A DNA stretch of 64,000 nt from Opisthorchis felineus (GCA_004794785.1 SJOL01006416.1:327119-391118); one strand, 5' to 3'; positions 1 to 13,700 are shown, numbered from the stretch's first letter. Notes: generated from the sequence alone by a model not told the origin. A program made the numbers and translations.

Positions 1-2776
1 TAAACGACAAAACCTCTTCACAACTTAAGTGTTCTGATCGCCGATGGCGACAATCTTATCGATATGGAGTGTACGCGGTCCACATCGTCCTCATCTCTGA
101 AGGCGATGGTCAAGCAAAAACTCTGTTGAATAGTTTGACCACCATCACACCACCTCTCGGCATGCACCTCGCACCATTGGATGTGCAAAGTATTGATTCA
201 GAACATGCAGTCTCTGAACATTCTCCGCTAAAATTAAAGGAGAGGCAATGGAGGTTGTGGAGGATTTTACGAACTCAACAGTTGTGTTAGTTCTGACGAA
301 AGTGTTTCTGATGAAGTCGGCGCATGAATCCCAAAGGCCTGGATCACTTTTGCTAACTGGCTTTACTTGTGGTGTCGAAAAGGCATATTTATGGCGACGT
401 GTATTAGGCTATGGTAAGGGCTGTATTGCTGTATAACTGCAAGATATGAGGTTGCGATGTTTCAGAAGCTGTTGTCGAATTAGGTCAACGAATTTGTGAC
501 GAGTTAATTAGAAAATGGCTACTTGGCTGTGCAGCAGTCGCGGGTAACATCCAGTACCATCAAATGCGGTGGCCCGGCCATGTACTATGCTTGCCGAAAC
601 TAACGAGATGTTTTTTATTCTTTGTGCTTCCCTCAGAATGGCGCGGATAACTTGGCGGACAACTTATAACTTAGCAGAAGGGTGTGAAACTATTTACGAA
701 GAGTACGCATTCTAAGATGGGTTCCCATGACCCACTTGTGCTTGGCTGAAGACATTGCAAGAAACGGCAGCTAATTGATGTCAGTAGCGTTCGTGTTGTC
801 AGTTTCTTTCCAGATTTTTTGATTGAGCACTTATAGGTGTGGAAACTTTAGAATGTTTGCGGTAGGATAGCACATTCTTTCTCTCATTCACTCGTTTTTC
901 TTGTTTTCACTTCGAGTTCCTTAATTCAATAAAGTGAACATGATTATACTGCAGTGAAGCACCAGTGCTGCCTCTGGTGCAAGTGATGATGTCATAGCAC
1001 ACACTTTAAGTTCTATAAAAAAACTGGAAGGCTAAAAGTCACAATGTGGTTAGCCGTAGCTTCAAAATCCCCTTGAAAGCCCCAGGGATGTAGAATGACG
1101 GGAGTACTAAGTGTGCTGATTGTTTGGTGAATACCAGCGAGTGGAATGTGGTTCAAACCCGCTTGGAACAATCGATATCTTCCTTTACCATGTTCCAGCC
1201 ATCTTTCTTCAATCCTTTGGTCTAGTCACTGGTTACGCATACATAGATTCAAGGTCTTTAGCACTTTCTATCTTGTATTTCCAAGCCTTCAGATACCACC
1301 TCGAATTTTTGTACCCTGAACCGTGAACTCATATGAAGCGGTGGACACAAAATCGATCGCCTGCTGAACATACCATTCCATATATCACTCCTCACTACCA
1401 TCTGGACCGGCTTAGTTTTTGCACCCCGAAGGTTCAACGGGTGAGTTCAACTAAGAATCCGGACAGGGAATGCAGCCGATACCAATTTTGGAGACATTGC
1501 AGTCACTTGTTCGGAAAGATCCAGTGGAAGCCACACAACTCAGAGAGGAATAACATTTGTTACGCGTCTCATGCATAAGGTCCTTCTTTCCCATATGCTG
1601 ATGGAAATACTGTCACGCCGGTACTGACGGATTATCCTAAGGAAGAAACATTTTACCGAAGCACGCATTCTGGAAATACCTACCGATCCGGTAGAATTAC
1701 AGGCAACAGTATGCTAACCTAAACACAACGGTTGAAGCATCACGGTAAATTACACACAAAGTGGCGGTTGTACATTTATTGTTATAGTGATCTATCCAAA
1801 AAACGCTGACCTGAGCAATAGTTTTATTCCAGGTGTGGTCACAGGTTAAAGATTTTCATTTCTTTTGATGCACGTTCGTCCACTCTAATGGCTAACTAAG
1901 GTTCTCTTTATTTGTCTCCTAACTATGTAATTCTGTACGCTCGACGGCTGACAACATTTGATCACTTCTGTCCCAGACAGTGTTTTTAGCTAAAACATAT
2001 GTAACTTGTTTGTGTCACACAAATGTTTCTTCAACGCAGGCTCTGGTTCAAACGAAGATAAGCCTGGTAAGTTAGATCTGGTGAATGCGATCGGGCTGCG
2101 AAAGGAATATTAACTGCACCAAGTTCATGGTTTGTCGTACTTGAATAATTTTGTGCATTACATTGAAATTTTTCGAAGTATGCTTACTGGACGCCGTGGG
2201 CACATGCAACAAGCTGCTGAAAGGAAGTCCCGTGTTCATCAAACCAAACAGGACTCATCACACTGAAACGGAAATTGAATCCATTGTCTGCCAAAATCGA
2301 AACGCATTAGAATGTGGTTCAGTGTCAATGATGCTTTAAATACCTCACTGAAATCAAGTTTTGAAGTGGTTATCCACAGGCTTAAGGGGCTCAAAACTCG
2401 AATGAGGTTTGTGAGGTGCACACTATTGATGATTTCTATCACACACAAAACGGCAGCAAAGTGTTCTCCCACGGTTTGGCCCATGAAGTTTAGACTCCAC
2501 AAATGAAGCGTGAAATGTAATTTTGGATGGCATACTTAAAAGCTATCGTTCAAATGGGCGACCGTTCTACCTGGCGGTATATCTTGCCAGTTTAGTCATC
2601 CAGGCTACCCAAAAGTGTAAGCTTTTTCTAGTCATAGAATTTATACGCAGCGTAGACCAAAAATTCAGATGCACTTGGCGTGCGCTAGTAGAGTTGTGGT
2701 AACACGCTCGCCTCAGTGCCAACGTGATCAAAGACATGCATGGACAATATGTCGAAATATCGGTAGGTTGGGTGCG
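1..2776. other. Unassigned sequence
   Basis: No gene is recognised. Open frames are under 90 codons and show no family motif. A tRNA B-box-like string (GTGGTTCAAACCC) lies near 1,148 but has no convincing A box at the right distance. A tRNA-like stretch around 2,690-2,720 (GTGGTAACACGCTCGCC) has no B box. Probably intronic or intergenic. Confidence 0.6.
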
Positions 2777-3105
2777 TTTACTGGTGGTTGATCAGATGGC
2801 CGTTGATCTGTTCGCCAAGCTTAACAATTAGCTCGAAAACATTTTGGCCCCAGTCCAGAAGACATCGTTTGTGCTCAGTTGGATGGTTACCACCTTCTTA
2901 ACTATCTGTTTTCATATAGCTTTCAAAGATTTACATCAGAGGATATCAGATACCCTTCGAAAACTATATACAAGCAGGCAGGTAAGGAAGAAGTATCCAC
3001 TCAACTACGCACTGACTTGTCTTCTCGGCTGGGGACGAAACGTTTGGAAGCTAATTGTCAACCTTGGCGAACAGATAACAAACCACCCGATCAAACACCA
3101 GTAAA
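2777..3105. mobile_element. Terminal-inverted-repeat element (family M), full-length copy
   Basis: The two ends are imperfect inverted repeats of about 80-95 bp. The left end begins TTTACTGGTGGTTGATCAG and the right end finishes CCGATCAAACACCAGTAAA. The pairing continues inward through GTTCGCCAAGCTTAACAATT against its complement near 3,050-3,070, and on to a CCCCAG/CTGGGG pair near 2,850 and 3,030. The centre is unrelated single-copy sequence. Two overlapping 83-86 codon frames inside it are chance frames with no transposase motif. The structure fits a non-autonomous foldback or MITE-like element. A second, shorter copy with the same ends is at 33,752-33,961, and partial right ends lie near 21,360 and 34,222. 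No clear target duplication is visible. Confidence 0.65.
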
Positions 3106-6100
3106 GATATGCATTACAGATGAGCTCTAATAGGAGCGCATCTCGGGTCCAGTACTTCTACCCTTTGGTGTGGACTCACCAGAATAATTGAACCAGGACA
3201 GAAGAATGACTGTTTAAATGAGAGAATGGTATAAACGTGAATTCTACAACTAAACACAGTACAATATTGACACACTTTTAGACTAATCAGTGCGCAATCG
3301 TAGACCATAATTTTGTTGTGGGCCGTAAATTTCTTTCGTTGATTCAGAATTTCCATTCGCATAAAAGAGACTTCAGCATTCCCTGCAGGGGAAGTTTCCA
3401 CTGTAATTAAACGATTTGGAAGCTTCTTGTTTTGCCTGCCATTGCTTGGTTTATTTTGTGATTGTGGCAGACTTTTATCCAATTTTTAAATGTTATGCTC
3501 TGATTTGCCAAACTAAAAATTGGTGAGAAGATTAAGCACACTGATTATTACTGCAATGTTCTGATTCCACTCATGTCACCCCAATTAATTTCCTCTAAAT
3601 GTTTCTCCTAATTCCTTTTCGCTTGATTCAAGTACTTTGTTTTTATCTACAAATAAATCCGGAGGCTATGTACACCCACAGTACCCAAACAGTTACGCAA
3701 CAGATCCCACAACAATGCCTGCTGGAATCCAGAGAATTTCTTGATAAAGTTGTGGGCGCTCTATGTAAACACTACTAAATGTGAGTAAGCCAGTACTGCT
3801 GTCAAACAACAAGGATTTTAGTTTACAGTCTGGTTCACAGAGCAAAGAATAAAATTTCCAAATAAGTGTCTGGTTTCATACACCATGAGCTCTGACGATC
3901 CAAGGCCTGCTATCAACTGTTCTCCTTAAAGTTGTTTGCTGTTGTTGGAGAATGATACAAAACAGCCGTAGGAAGGCCACCATTGTGCAACGCACAAAAC
4001 TCAGAGATTTAAAGGCCTGTCGGTGTTAGCTTCACCCCAGGTAGACCACCCTACTGACATAACTACAGGAAGGTGAGAACCTACAGTTAATACCAGAAAA
4101 AATGTGAAAGAGAAACAAATAGGCCAACGGAATAGAAATTCAGATACTAGAGGATATGGAGTGAATACTACCGATGAGGAAAATAATGGTGTAAGAAGCG
4201 GCCTCCTAGGAGTTTGCAATAAAAATGATGTCGCAGGTGACTGACGGTAAGAATTCGGCAGCACAGTTTCTTTATGCTTAGGATGTTGGGGTAGCTTGTA
4301 TCAGTGAACTCTACTAGCAGTTCAAAAGGTTCAGTAACCGTCACATCTTATTCCTTTCTATTGAAAGGAGAACAAATCGAGTTTTATGAGTCTATCTCGG
4401 TATGCAAGTCCGCGGAGACCAGAATACCATCTGACAAACCTTAGCCGAATATGCTATAGCATTCTGAGATCTTCAATCGGGTTGGGTCTCTATGCCTGAA
4501 TACGTTAGTTAAAGTAAGACGTAACATTCGTTTTGTCTGGGTAATGAGCATCTGGGCCATTCGAGAGATTGCAGCTACTGCAACGCACAGTCACCCCTTA
4601 AGTCATATTTAGAGAATGGCCTATGATTAACTAGGACTAACACTATTGACATCGGATATCTTACGCATAGGCACATGTGTATAGAGCTCACTGCGAAGCT
4701 GTGACGTCGTGACGCTTTGAGATATTCGGTGGGCCGTTCCAAGCAACATTACAGGCACAGAGTATATCTAATGTGTTCGGGGTTTCTCCGTTTTTCCATC
4801 TTCAAAATTTCTCCGAGTATACGCCCTGGGAGCATCACAAATTCCTAGGAAACAATGCCCCTTTGAAATGATAAAAGAAATCCATTCCGTGACATTTGCA
4901 ACTAAAAACATGCCCGTCAAATATTTTGGTTGAAATAGGAACAAAACTTGTCACGTGATCTTCGAAAAATCGTGTCAAGTTAAAACTGTATGCGCTGAAT
5001 TGTCTTTGGTAATGTGATATAAAACTTTTTGTGTTTTGGTGGTACACATCGGTGTTGTCTCCTTCGGTTAAAGGTGGGTGAGAGTGGGAACAATTTTGTT
5101 CAATAATATATGCCATAAATAATAAACTTACTCCAGTTAGAACAAAGATACACCATTGGTGAAAATAATATGTAGCCAAAAATGCGTTTATAAGAAAATT
5201 TCGCGAGATATTTACAGGGCTTTTGAAAATAAAAGCAAACCCAGTAAAAGACATTCAATTAAAGGCACACTGCTGAATTACGATCGCTCCATCAAACCCT
5301 TTATGCAGTAGAGCTTATACCTGTGGTACGAAGTTGGGCTTTCCAAGAATCTGTGGGTGCAACTGGTTGCGCACGGGAACCTAGGGCCACAGTCAAATCC
5401 AAGATCTATGTATCAGGAGCACACTGCTATGTCACATTGACCTCGCATGGAAGAATCAACACTCTGTGGTGCTACTGGGGATTATATAGACTTAAAAGCC
5501 AATGCAAACAACATGCGCGATAAAATAAATTCTGCGTGCTATTAACTGCGTCACTTAACAGCAAAGCAATATTGGGTTATTTTATTGTACCCGCAAATCA
5601 TTTCCCTTTTCAATTTCAAGGTCAATCGGCCATGTCGACTGAGAAGGGTTAGTTTTGGGTCCTGTTTTTCGGCATGGCATTGTCGAATTTCACTGGTACG
5701 TTTTGGTAATCCCGACATTTTACAATGCTTTGAAGAGACGTACCAGTTCATCTGAAGAAGTTTTATCCCCCTTGGGAACAACAGACCACGGTTCGCGGAG
5801 ACATTTCTTCAACAAAGAAAACCGGATGTGAATTCAAAATATAGGTTGTTCTGTGGGAAATTCAATGTCGGCAAATGATGCAAGGTTAATTTGCTCATTA
5901 AGACCTATTCCATGGCATACTGGAACAAGTAGGCTTTCGGAAATGCGAAAAAATGAACGTGACTTATACACGCTGTTAACTCTTGATAAGGAACTTTCTA
6001 GCTGTTGTTGCGTAAATAGTCGTTTTCTGTTCGATGAGCCTAGCGATACCGTTGTACATGTTTCGTCACTAACCGAGGTGACCACATAAATGCGTAGTGA

Positions 6101-6387
6101 GTTAGCGGTGTGTAGGAGTACGTCGGTGTATATTCTTTGGTGTGATTGTGCTTATATGTTCCCTGTTGACGCGGGTTGGGTGACCTCCGGTTATGATTTG
6201 TCGTTTGGATTTTCGTTCCCGTTTGTTGGATGGTTGACCAGCTCTCTGACTAACCGGCGTCCAGAAGACCATTGAGTCTAATCTCTTCTTGTGACCTTTG
6301 AATTTTCGATTTCGCGGTTACCGTTCTTCTCACCTGATTTACCCGTTTCCTTTGTGTTGTCCGATCACATTGCGATCCTTTGCTTAT
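3106..6387. other. Unassigned sequence
   Basis: No recognised gene. The longest minus-strand frames, at 3,114-3,482 and 4,835-5,254, show no family signature. The second has one hydrophobic stretch. 5,834-6,387 lies just 3' of the PLE relic on its strand and could be that element's tail, but no motif proves it. Confidence 0.5.
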
Positions 6388-6955
6388 AGTGATATGTGAG
6401 TTGGGCGGATTTCTGTATGTCAGCTGATGGGATTCGTGGTGGAATGTCGCACTTCTCCGAACCCTCTCGATTGTGAATTTGCGCGTGCCAGGACCTCCAC
6501 GTTCTTTAGATTGAATTTGTGTCCTTCTTGATCTTCGGGTATTGAGACCAGAGAACGTGGATCACGCCTTCTGAGTGCTTTAGTGTGTTCCTTGATCTAG
6601 ATTATTTTCTTTCTGTCTATCCCACACACTCTGTGGCAGTTCATGCAGTTAATTTGGTAATCAACATTGGTCATGGTATTTCGGTTGGCCTTTCCCTTTG
6701 GACTTGAAATCATTTTCCTCAATACAGTCGTTGATTGATGGGCTACTAAAATTCATTTTGGTTTTGGTAGCCGTGAAGTGAGTTCGAATAGTTTCCTCAT
6801 GTCCGGTTGGAGGATGCAGATCCGTCTATTCACGTTTCTGTTGCTGTTGTTGCCGTCGGAAGCCCTTTTCTTCGGGCTTCCTCAATGGAAATTCGTAGGT
6901 AGCCATTGTTACTAGATACTCGGTATAGATGACTTCCCTCCATTCTTCCATGTTC
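6388..6955 (-). mobile_element. Penelope-like element relic (PLE1): RT-EN linker and GIY-YIG endonuclease
   Basis: Reading the minus strand, a degenerate frame from about 6,955 to 6,680 gives linker residues (NMEEWREVIYTEYL, then GHEETIRTHFTATKTKM). It is followed without a break by an endonuclease domain at 6,665-6,388. Recognisable blocks are VDYQINCMNC, then KEHTKALRRRDPRSLVS, then EDQEGHKFNLKNVEVLARAN, then HSTTN and HTEI. This is the order of the GIY-YIG domain found at the C-terminus of Penelope-like retroelements: the VYK.PC..C start, KEH.ALRR, and a hydrophilic segment followed by A.A and HST..NRH. The YVGQTGR segment is badly altered (RVCGIDRK). At least two in-frame stops interrupt the domain, so it is a pseudogene. 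The reverse transcriptase core expected upstream, above 6,955, is not recognisable, so the copy is 5' truncated or too decayed to read. A CAG/CAA run codes for five glutamines near 6,840. Confidence 0.75.
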
Positions 6956-7566
6956 AGCTGTACCGCAGTGTGTCTCCACTCTCCAAAACAGAGTTTAAAT
7001 TCTGCTTTTGGATCATTGGGTGATTGCTGTGTGTTTTCTTCACATTAACACAGGTTTGTAGGAATCCAATAATAGCTCTGCTAGCCAGTACGTCCAACCT
7101 TCTACTCCCTGGAGATATCGCCCAGGTTGGTGACGAAATATCTGCCACCAAACTGTCCAGTTTTCCGAAGAGAACATCGCCGATAAGTGTACCATGTTTT
7201 CTACGGTCATGAGCCTACCGCGACTGTGAATTCAAACCGCTCACGTCAAACAATTCGAAAATTTGTTGGACCCTAAACTAATTGTGTCGCTTCCCGATGA
7301 GTTGAACGAGTATCCTGACAGCCTGCTGATCCTGAAATGAAGGTACTCACGACTTGGCTCGAAAATTAACGTAAACAAGATTTATAGCTTCAAACGCAAA
7401 TTAGCTAATCGTTTGAGTATTCGCCAAGTTACAGATCCACAATGGGACAACTGTTTTGAAACTCCTATTGTGGCTCCCGTTTTCAGCGAAATCGATACTG
7501 GGCGAAAACCTAATTGGTGTGTTTACGCGTTGCGCATCAGAAACGAAAAAATTAACATTAGACGTA
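6956..7566. other. Unassigned sequence between PLE1 and repeat R1
   Basis: This stretch could hold the decayed RT of the adjacent minus-strand PLE, but I find no RT motif in any frame. Small overlapping frames around 7,024-7,212 and 7,413-7,604 are not recognised. Confidence 0.4.
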
Positions 7567-7792
7567 ATACACTACTCATAAGGTTACTGAAAATTCTTCG
7601 ATAGCCAAAGACCGGTTTTGCCATTCTTGGGGCTCATAAGGTAGGCGCAATCCCCAGTTTCCGTCAACCCTATATTCTACTTGAACCCAGTCTGCACGAA
7701 ACATCTTAAACGAGAGATTCAGCTGGGTTCCAAGTGAGTCTCTCGCAAAACCAAATTTGTTTTGCAAATGAGTGCATTTCGCTCAAGTAACA
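7567..7792 (-). repeat. R-family repeat, copy R1 (hammerhead module plus inverted internal module)
   Basis: This is one of five dispersed loci sharing two modules. Module A runs from CACTACTCATAAGG through GGGGCTCATAAGGTAGGCGC to TTCTACTTGAACCCA. Module B starts ACGAGAGATTCAGCTGGGTT. Module A read on the minus strand contains the hammerhead-like region. In this copy and in R2, module B runs in the opposite orientation relative to A compared with R3, R4 and R5. There is no coding capacity and no poly-A tail. Confidence 0.8.
7600..7652 (-). pseudogene. Decayed hammerhead ribozyme in R1
   Basis: On the minus strand, stem I strand GCCTAC (7,646-7,641) is followed by CTTATGA in place of CTGATGA. 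Then come a stem II hairpin, CAAA in place of GAAA, an intact ACCGGT palindrome (7,616-7,611), C, and TTTGGC as the other stem I strand. Two invariant core bases are changed (G5 and G12), so self-cleavage is not expected. Confidence 0.65.
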
Positions 7793-10700
7793 TTAGCTTC
7801 ATGTGAATCATCGTCACGAGGAGTTTTTGCTACAAACGAACACTTTTATTCCGTTCAAGGTGTGGAGTATTGGAAAAGAGGTAAGACGTATTCTAAATGT
7901 CATGAAAAAAATATACCGACCATTGTATACAAATTCGGATGAAACGGCTTTGGTTTGAAGACTCAGACATGATAAGCGAAGACACAGAAAGCTTTGTCAC
8001 GTGAAATTGTGAACGTTTCTCATTTTTCTCAATGTGTCTATAAAGGAAACTGACGGATAATTGTCACGAAATACTTAAGAAGGACTTTCTGTTACAATAG
8101 TAAGATTATCGGGTTTGAATGTTTTTCTAATTTTTTTGCATTACAGAGGCACAACTCAGGACACGAGGTATATCCTTTTTGATAAAGCTGTTAGCCGCAA
8201 AAGAAGAAAAACAAATTGGTGAACCTGTTCCCGTGCGTATAGCCTAGAGACTGTGGTGCGCAGTACTTTGAACGAAGCTTCTAGGTTTACTTCTGTTTGG
8301 GTTAGATCTTACGCGTTTCGATCTCCACACAAACCGAGTGGGGATATGGAAAGCCAGAGGGAAAGCCAGAGGGAACGCAATACACCACTGGCATTCATCT
8401 AAGCTTCCCGTGAAGAACAATTTAGATTACAGATGAGTCTATTACGCACATTGCTACGAGTTTATTTATCATGTTAAGTCTGAAAGCGGCTTGTAAATAA
8501 CTGCGATTTAAATTGAGAAATAAGTGCACCTTTGTCAAACCGGTAATCACGTTTGGATGCTCCAAAGACGTAGGTTTACATAGCCACCGAGAACAGACCA
8601 CCAAAATCCCACCCGTAATTAAAACACATCAAAAAAGCTTGAAGGGAGCCAGTTACTCGGGTAATTGACAAACCCAATTGTTAAACTGGTATTTGGCAAC
8701 AGTTTTCTACGTCTCAACTTGTCCGCCCTTTCCGGGTGCTCGCAACAATGCAAATCAACATGATTTTTCACTCGGACACGTCATTCTCTTAAAGAAGTAC
8801 ACTGAATCCCTCTTCCATTCACAATTCGAAATCGTTTGTACACAGTCAGTCATTATGTCTTTTGCTGCCTAACTCATTTTTCACGCAAAAATCTTCGATC
8901 TCATTCAAGTCCTCCACAAGTCATGTTTTACATCAAGACACTTGGGCAGTATTTCTCGGATTTTTGGCCTAAAGCGAGGTTCTAAAACGCCAGGGTGTAT
9001 CATCCTTATTAAGCTACAATAACTCTTTCAATATGTAAACGACGTAAGTATAGTGGACTCAACTAAATTTGTCTTGAAAAGGGCATAACACTTTGCAGTC
9101 AGAGGTTAGCTCAAAGGATCTCTCTTGCAAGACAGCCGTGTATCGTAAGAATTTTAAAAACAGCAGATTCGGTTGGTCTTCGGTTGAGACGCTTGTAAAA
9201 ATCGGTATAATTAGCAAATGGATGCTCATCGCCAAAAAAAGTACAGGCTGATAATGTGCGCGACATATGGAACTTCGAAAACTGAGCGTGCCTGATGAGT
9301 CCCAAGGAGAGAGAACATCACATTGAACTGTCCAGAGTTTGTCTCGTTTGTGCCGAAACATGATGCGTCCATTGTGCAACACTTCCAGCTGAGGAATATC
9401 GGTGTCAGGAGAATCTGTTTTCGCACCTGAGTCTTCAAGTAATATCATTTTAATCTGTAAATGTGTTTTTGTTGCCTCTGGCGGTCTTCCAAGGAACAAT
9501 CAACCCTCTAATACAACTGTAGTTACCGTGTTCAAACTACTTTCCTGTACTTCGTCGTCACAAATATTTCCAGTTCTCCAAATGAGAAATGTGACTGGGA
9601 AAAACATACTCAGAGTCTACGACATAAGAATCAAATCGGTCGTGCTCGGCATTGTGAGAATATTACCTCCTGCAGGCAATGCAGGCTCGTGATTATGCAG
9701 CGCGTTTGGTCGTGGCACGACTGGTGACAATCCAAAAGAATCAGGTGCTAGATATGAAATTGAGCCCTTATCCTGCAAACAAAATTGATTTTTGCTGAAA
9801 ACCCGGAAAGCCCTGTGGAGGCCCGTTCTCTTGGATGTCGCGCTAGCACTCGTCGGTAGTGCCAAAAATTTGTCTGATCTTTTTAGGTTCTAGGAAGCAA
9901 TACTCAAAAAACTGCCTAATAAGCGTGAGATAACTACCCAGCATTGTGTTCTTTAGAAGTCTGTAAAATTCTCCTATTCACAAAGTTAGAATAATATGAG
10001 AAAGCGGAGCTCTTTTTTTACAAACATTCGAAAAACAAACCCTTACCGGACGAATTTTATAACAAGTGAAATAACGCACACTTTTATTTTTGAGCAAAAC
10101 CCTGTCAATTGTTTAGTAATTCATTCAAAAAATGCACTCATTTTTCAAGCGTGTAAAGTGGAATACTTCAAGGGTATTTGTTTACATTTGGAAAAACCGA
10201 ATGGCCCGATCTTAGGGGACGGATAAAGTTAGTCTAAATGCATTACGGTCGTCGTTCATACTTCAGTAGTGGCTTCGAAATACAACCTTGAAAGGGACCA
10301 TGTACGGAGTCTCACCACTCATGACGTTCTTCTTCAGAGATTTTTTTTGGCAGTGCACCCCAACTACAAATCACACTAAATACTCCAAGCTCTTGATCAT
10401 CCCAACGCCACGTTATCTGTTTGCGGTTGATTGTCAGCAAGGTGTTTCCTTGAAATTCTAAGAACCCAATGGAGGAAGAATACTGTAATTGCTAGGCAGG
10501 TCATGAAGCGAATGAGCGAAGTAATTTTGAACAGACCCAGGAGTGATATCTTAAGGCGAAAAACAACTTTTCATATCATCACAGAGGTCAGAAAGTTGAA
10601 AAACAGTAAGTCCCTGTGTAAAATAAGCTCACAATTAAAAACCGTTCAAATGAAATATTCGATCCTCATGATCACAAACAGTTTTACCCTAGGGGCAAAC

Positions 10701-13700
10701 TTATCGATGATACATTTGTCGACAGAATTTATCTTTTGATAGCGCGCGACATCCCCTGGGAGCCGATACAGAATCTTGCATGAAGCGGAACCTTTCTGCG
10801 GGAAACCTAATGCCCCAGTAAACTGAGAGTCCGTTACGGATGATTACAATGTTTAACAGGTAATTTCTGATAAGAATCGCTGAAATATTTGTTGTCAATA
10901 AAACGACGTAGCCTGAACACTCATCTTTGTACAAACTTCTGGTGAATTCGCGATATTCCGGATCGTATTGTGTCGCAAAATACCTCACTGAAATCATTGA
11001 CTCTTATCGTCCCGTAACCGGATCTCGACTATTACGGTGGTCAAATAACACTTGTATAAATCACGATTCTTCTATCGCGGGAACTCAATGGGATAGGTGG
11101 CAAGCTTTATCCTTCATGCTGAGGAAAAGCCGTTGTAACAGGAAGTTTCGAAATTGGTCTAAGACTCGTAAGTCACAAAGTTCACGTCTGAAAAACCCTG
11201 AAATTGGAGAAGCGGCAAACAAATGAGCACAACACATAGCGAATTGCACAGGGAATTCTTGATTAAAACCAGGACTGTTTTGAAATTATATACTGAAAAT
11301 TCCAAATTAAAGATGTTTTTCGAGCTTCTAAGAAGGATCTTTTTCCTTTCCACAATATTGGAATTTTGTTTCCAAATGACACGCGACTGCAGGCGAAGTG
11401 GAGCCTAGAGCTTCCTGCTGCGATATACTTTGCAGCAGTCTTTCAGAAAAAATGACTGTGAACGCTACTGCTGTTTAGAATCTTAACAATTTGTCGAGTT
11501 GCCTATGAGGCAGACTGAAATTTGCGGACAAAATGACATTACTTTTATGCTGATTTGAAAGATGAAGATTTCCGAAGCCGGTGGTGCCCTCATGCTTCAG
11601 TTGTGGCTTATTAATCCTAACTGGACCTACCTGCATCATTCAAACAGCTCAACTGGGGCGAAGCAGAATCTTTCTGAAAAATCTCACGAGTTACTGTGAC
11701 AATGTAAACAGGAAAATCGCAAAATTTCCAAAATCTTTCCCAGTTTCGTAAGCATTCGGTTTTCGAGTAAGTTAGACGCTGATGGCTTTAGGAGAATCTT
11801 GATGGTTATGTTTACGCACTCTTTTGGCAACGTAACAGTTAAAAGACAGTTTTATATTTTGGAATTAGCGTTTTTCTACAGTATATGGCTTTATGGTAAG
11901 CCATAATTGACCAGTATTTCTTATAGGAGACAAGGTCCATACTGGAAAGCGCACACATTTCCATGGTTACATGTTGCTGATGGTTAGTTCAGCTTAAGCT
12001 CAGAAACTGCTGGGACAAAATTGTGTTTAGATTTGCTCAAGCGGTGAATAAATTGTACCGGATACCCGGAATAATGCTTAAGATCATTGAGGCGTTATTT
12101 GCACCCTCATGTATATTCTGTGTCACGTCAAGCCTGGAGCCATACGAGTAGGATAACAGCTGCGGTAGACGAGCAGCAACGACGGTGGTGTATGATCCAA
12201 ATCTCCAAAGTCCATATTGTGAGAACTTCTGATACATAAAAAACACAAAGAAAGGACTCACATAGTGCGCGAGCTTTGGTATTGGCTGATGGAAATTGAG
12301 ATTTCTATACAAACTGGAAGAGGAGTCCACAGTTTTTGAAAGTAAGTCTCTACTCTACTGGTTCTATCATTCGGATCAAAGTTTTGCGTATTTTTTCACA
12401 ACAGAATTCGCCTCGATGCTTTTAGGATCAAACTCGAGGGATGTCTGCAGCGGGCGCTATTCATCCGGATATACTCCTTCGTGTGCCAACTGTCATACAG
12501 TAGTCACTAGGGAACACTGGACTGGTACCATTATATACATATATATATGATACTAAACATGTATAGTATATGATATACACCATATATAGCATATGTAACA
12601 TAAAATCTTGAATATGTCGTGACTGGTTGCCTTAGGAAAGGTGATGATGGAGCACACTGACTGAGGGTGACTGATATTCCATCCGGTGCAGCTGATTTAA
12701 GGCACACCGTGAAAAAAACGAGGCAATCCCGGCCGAGCCCCAAATGACCTTTTATAGAAACGTCAAAGACAAATTAGTACGTTCAGTTATCATTGTGTAT
12801 TGACGCACATCTGGTTGAAACCACCAGCTACCTATGAGACGATTGATATTCAAATTCCTATCCTGATTAACGCAGCCCCCGGAGACGCACCTTCGACTTA
12901 CCATTGTCATTTGGTGGCTGGTCATGCAATCGGAGACATCGGTTTGCCGACTGCTATCCACTGGGACTTATTCGAGCTAAGACTTTTTGGGCACACTGGA
13001 AACACCCTCTTAAAGCTTGATACGCGATTTCTGGCTGTAGGTAACTAAAGCCTATTTTTCAGCTCAGTTTACTTCTATGGAGGAATCCGGCGAAATTTCC
13101 ATCTGGAAAATTCTCATGGTTTAAATTAGAACTGAAGAATAGCAGTGGGAGCAACCTAACCTTCAGTCTCAGGTATGTGCATAGGATGGATAAATTAGTT
13201 GACACAGTGAACTGGGATTAGTCGAACTGGAAAATCTATAGTAAAGTGACACCTATTCATTGGAACCAATTCGGCTAGTGCGTGTCTTCAAAAACCGTTT
13301 GTGAGCAAAAGTTGAGGAGTATAAATCTATATGCCAGGGATTTCACAGCTGAGTGGCAATCCTACTCCTGGGTGTTTTTTACTGTCCCAACAGAACAATA
13401 GTAATAACTATAAAAAATGTTGTTACTCTGATCTAATGCTTTGTGTTAAGTAGGTAGGTTAAACCTGAACAATTTTCTCCTTAGGAGACCCGTCGGAATG
13501 TGTCCAGATATCCGGTTTTATGGCTGTTATGTTCTCCTACCGCCATACCTGTTTCTAAAATATAAAATAAATTTGCACACGCACATAAGAGTGGTCTGAT
13601 GAGGAGAACATCGTGCTCGATAGGAGGAATAGTGGTGGAGATGTTTTGATGCCACTGACCGGCTTTTTCCGCACACAAAAATGTTCTGATGTGTTCCTCC

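Noticed and set aside
951..990. GAAGCACCAGTG string repeated near 57,560
   Set aside because: Similarity covers only about 35 bp; too short to call a repeat family.
4835..5254. 139-codon minus frame with one hydrophobic segment, faintly channel-like
   Set aside because: No diagnostic motif of any ion-channel family and no splice support. AT-rich sequence easily gives hydrophobic chance frames.
7709..7790. A second hammerhead-like string in module B (in R3, CAGATGAGTC … AAAACC … GGTA)
   Set aside because: CAGATGA is not the CTGATGA core, stem II does not pair and the string is not improved in other copies.
9059..9499. 146-codon minus frame
   Set aside because: Three overlapping frames on the same stretch look equally random and no domain is recognised.
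13595..13602. CTGATGAG on the plus strand
   Set aside because: No stem II hairpin and no GAAA follow at the right distance. A chance match, as are similar strings at 45,070 and 50,206 on the minus strand.
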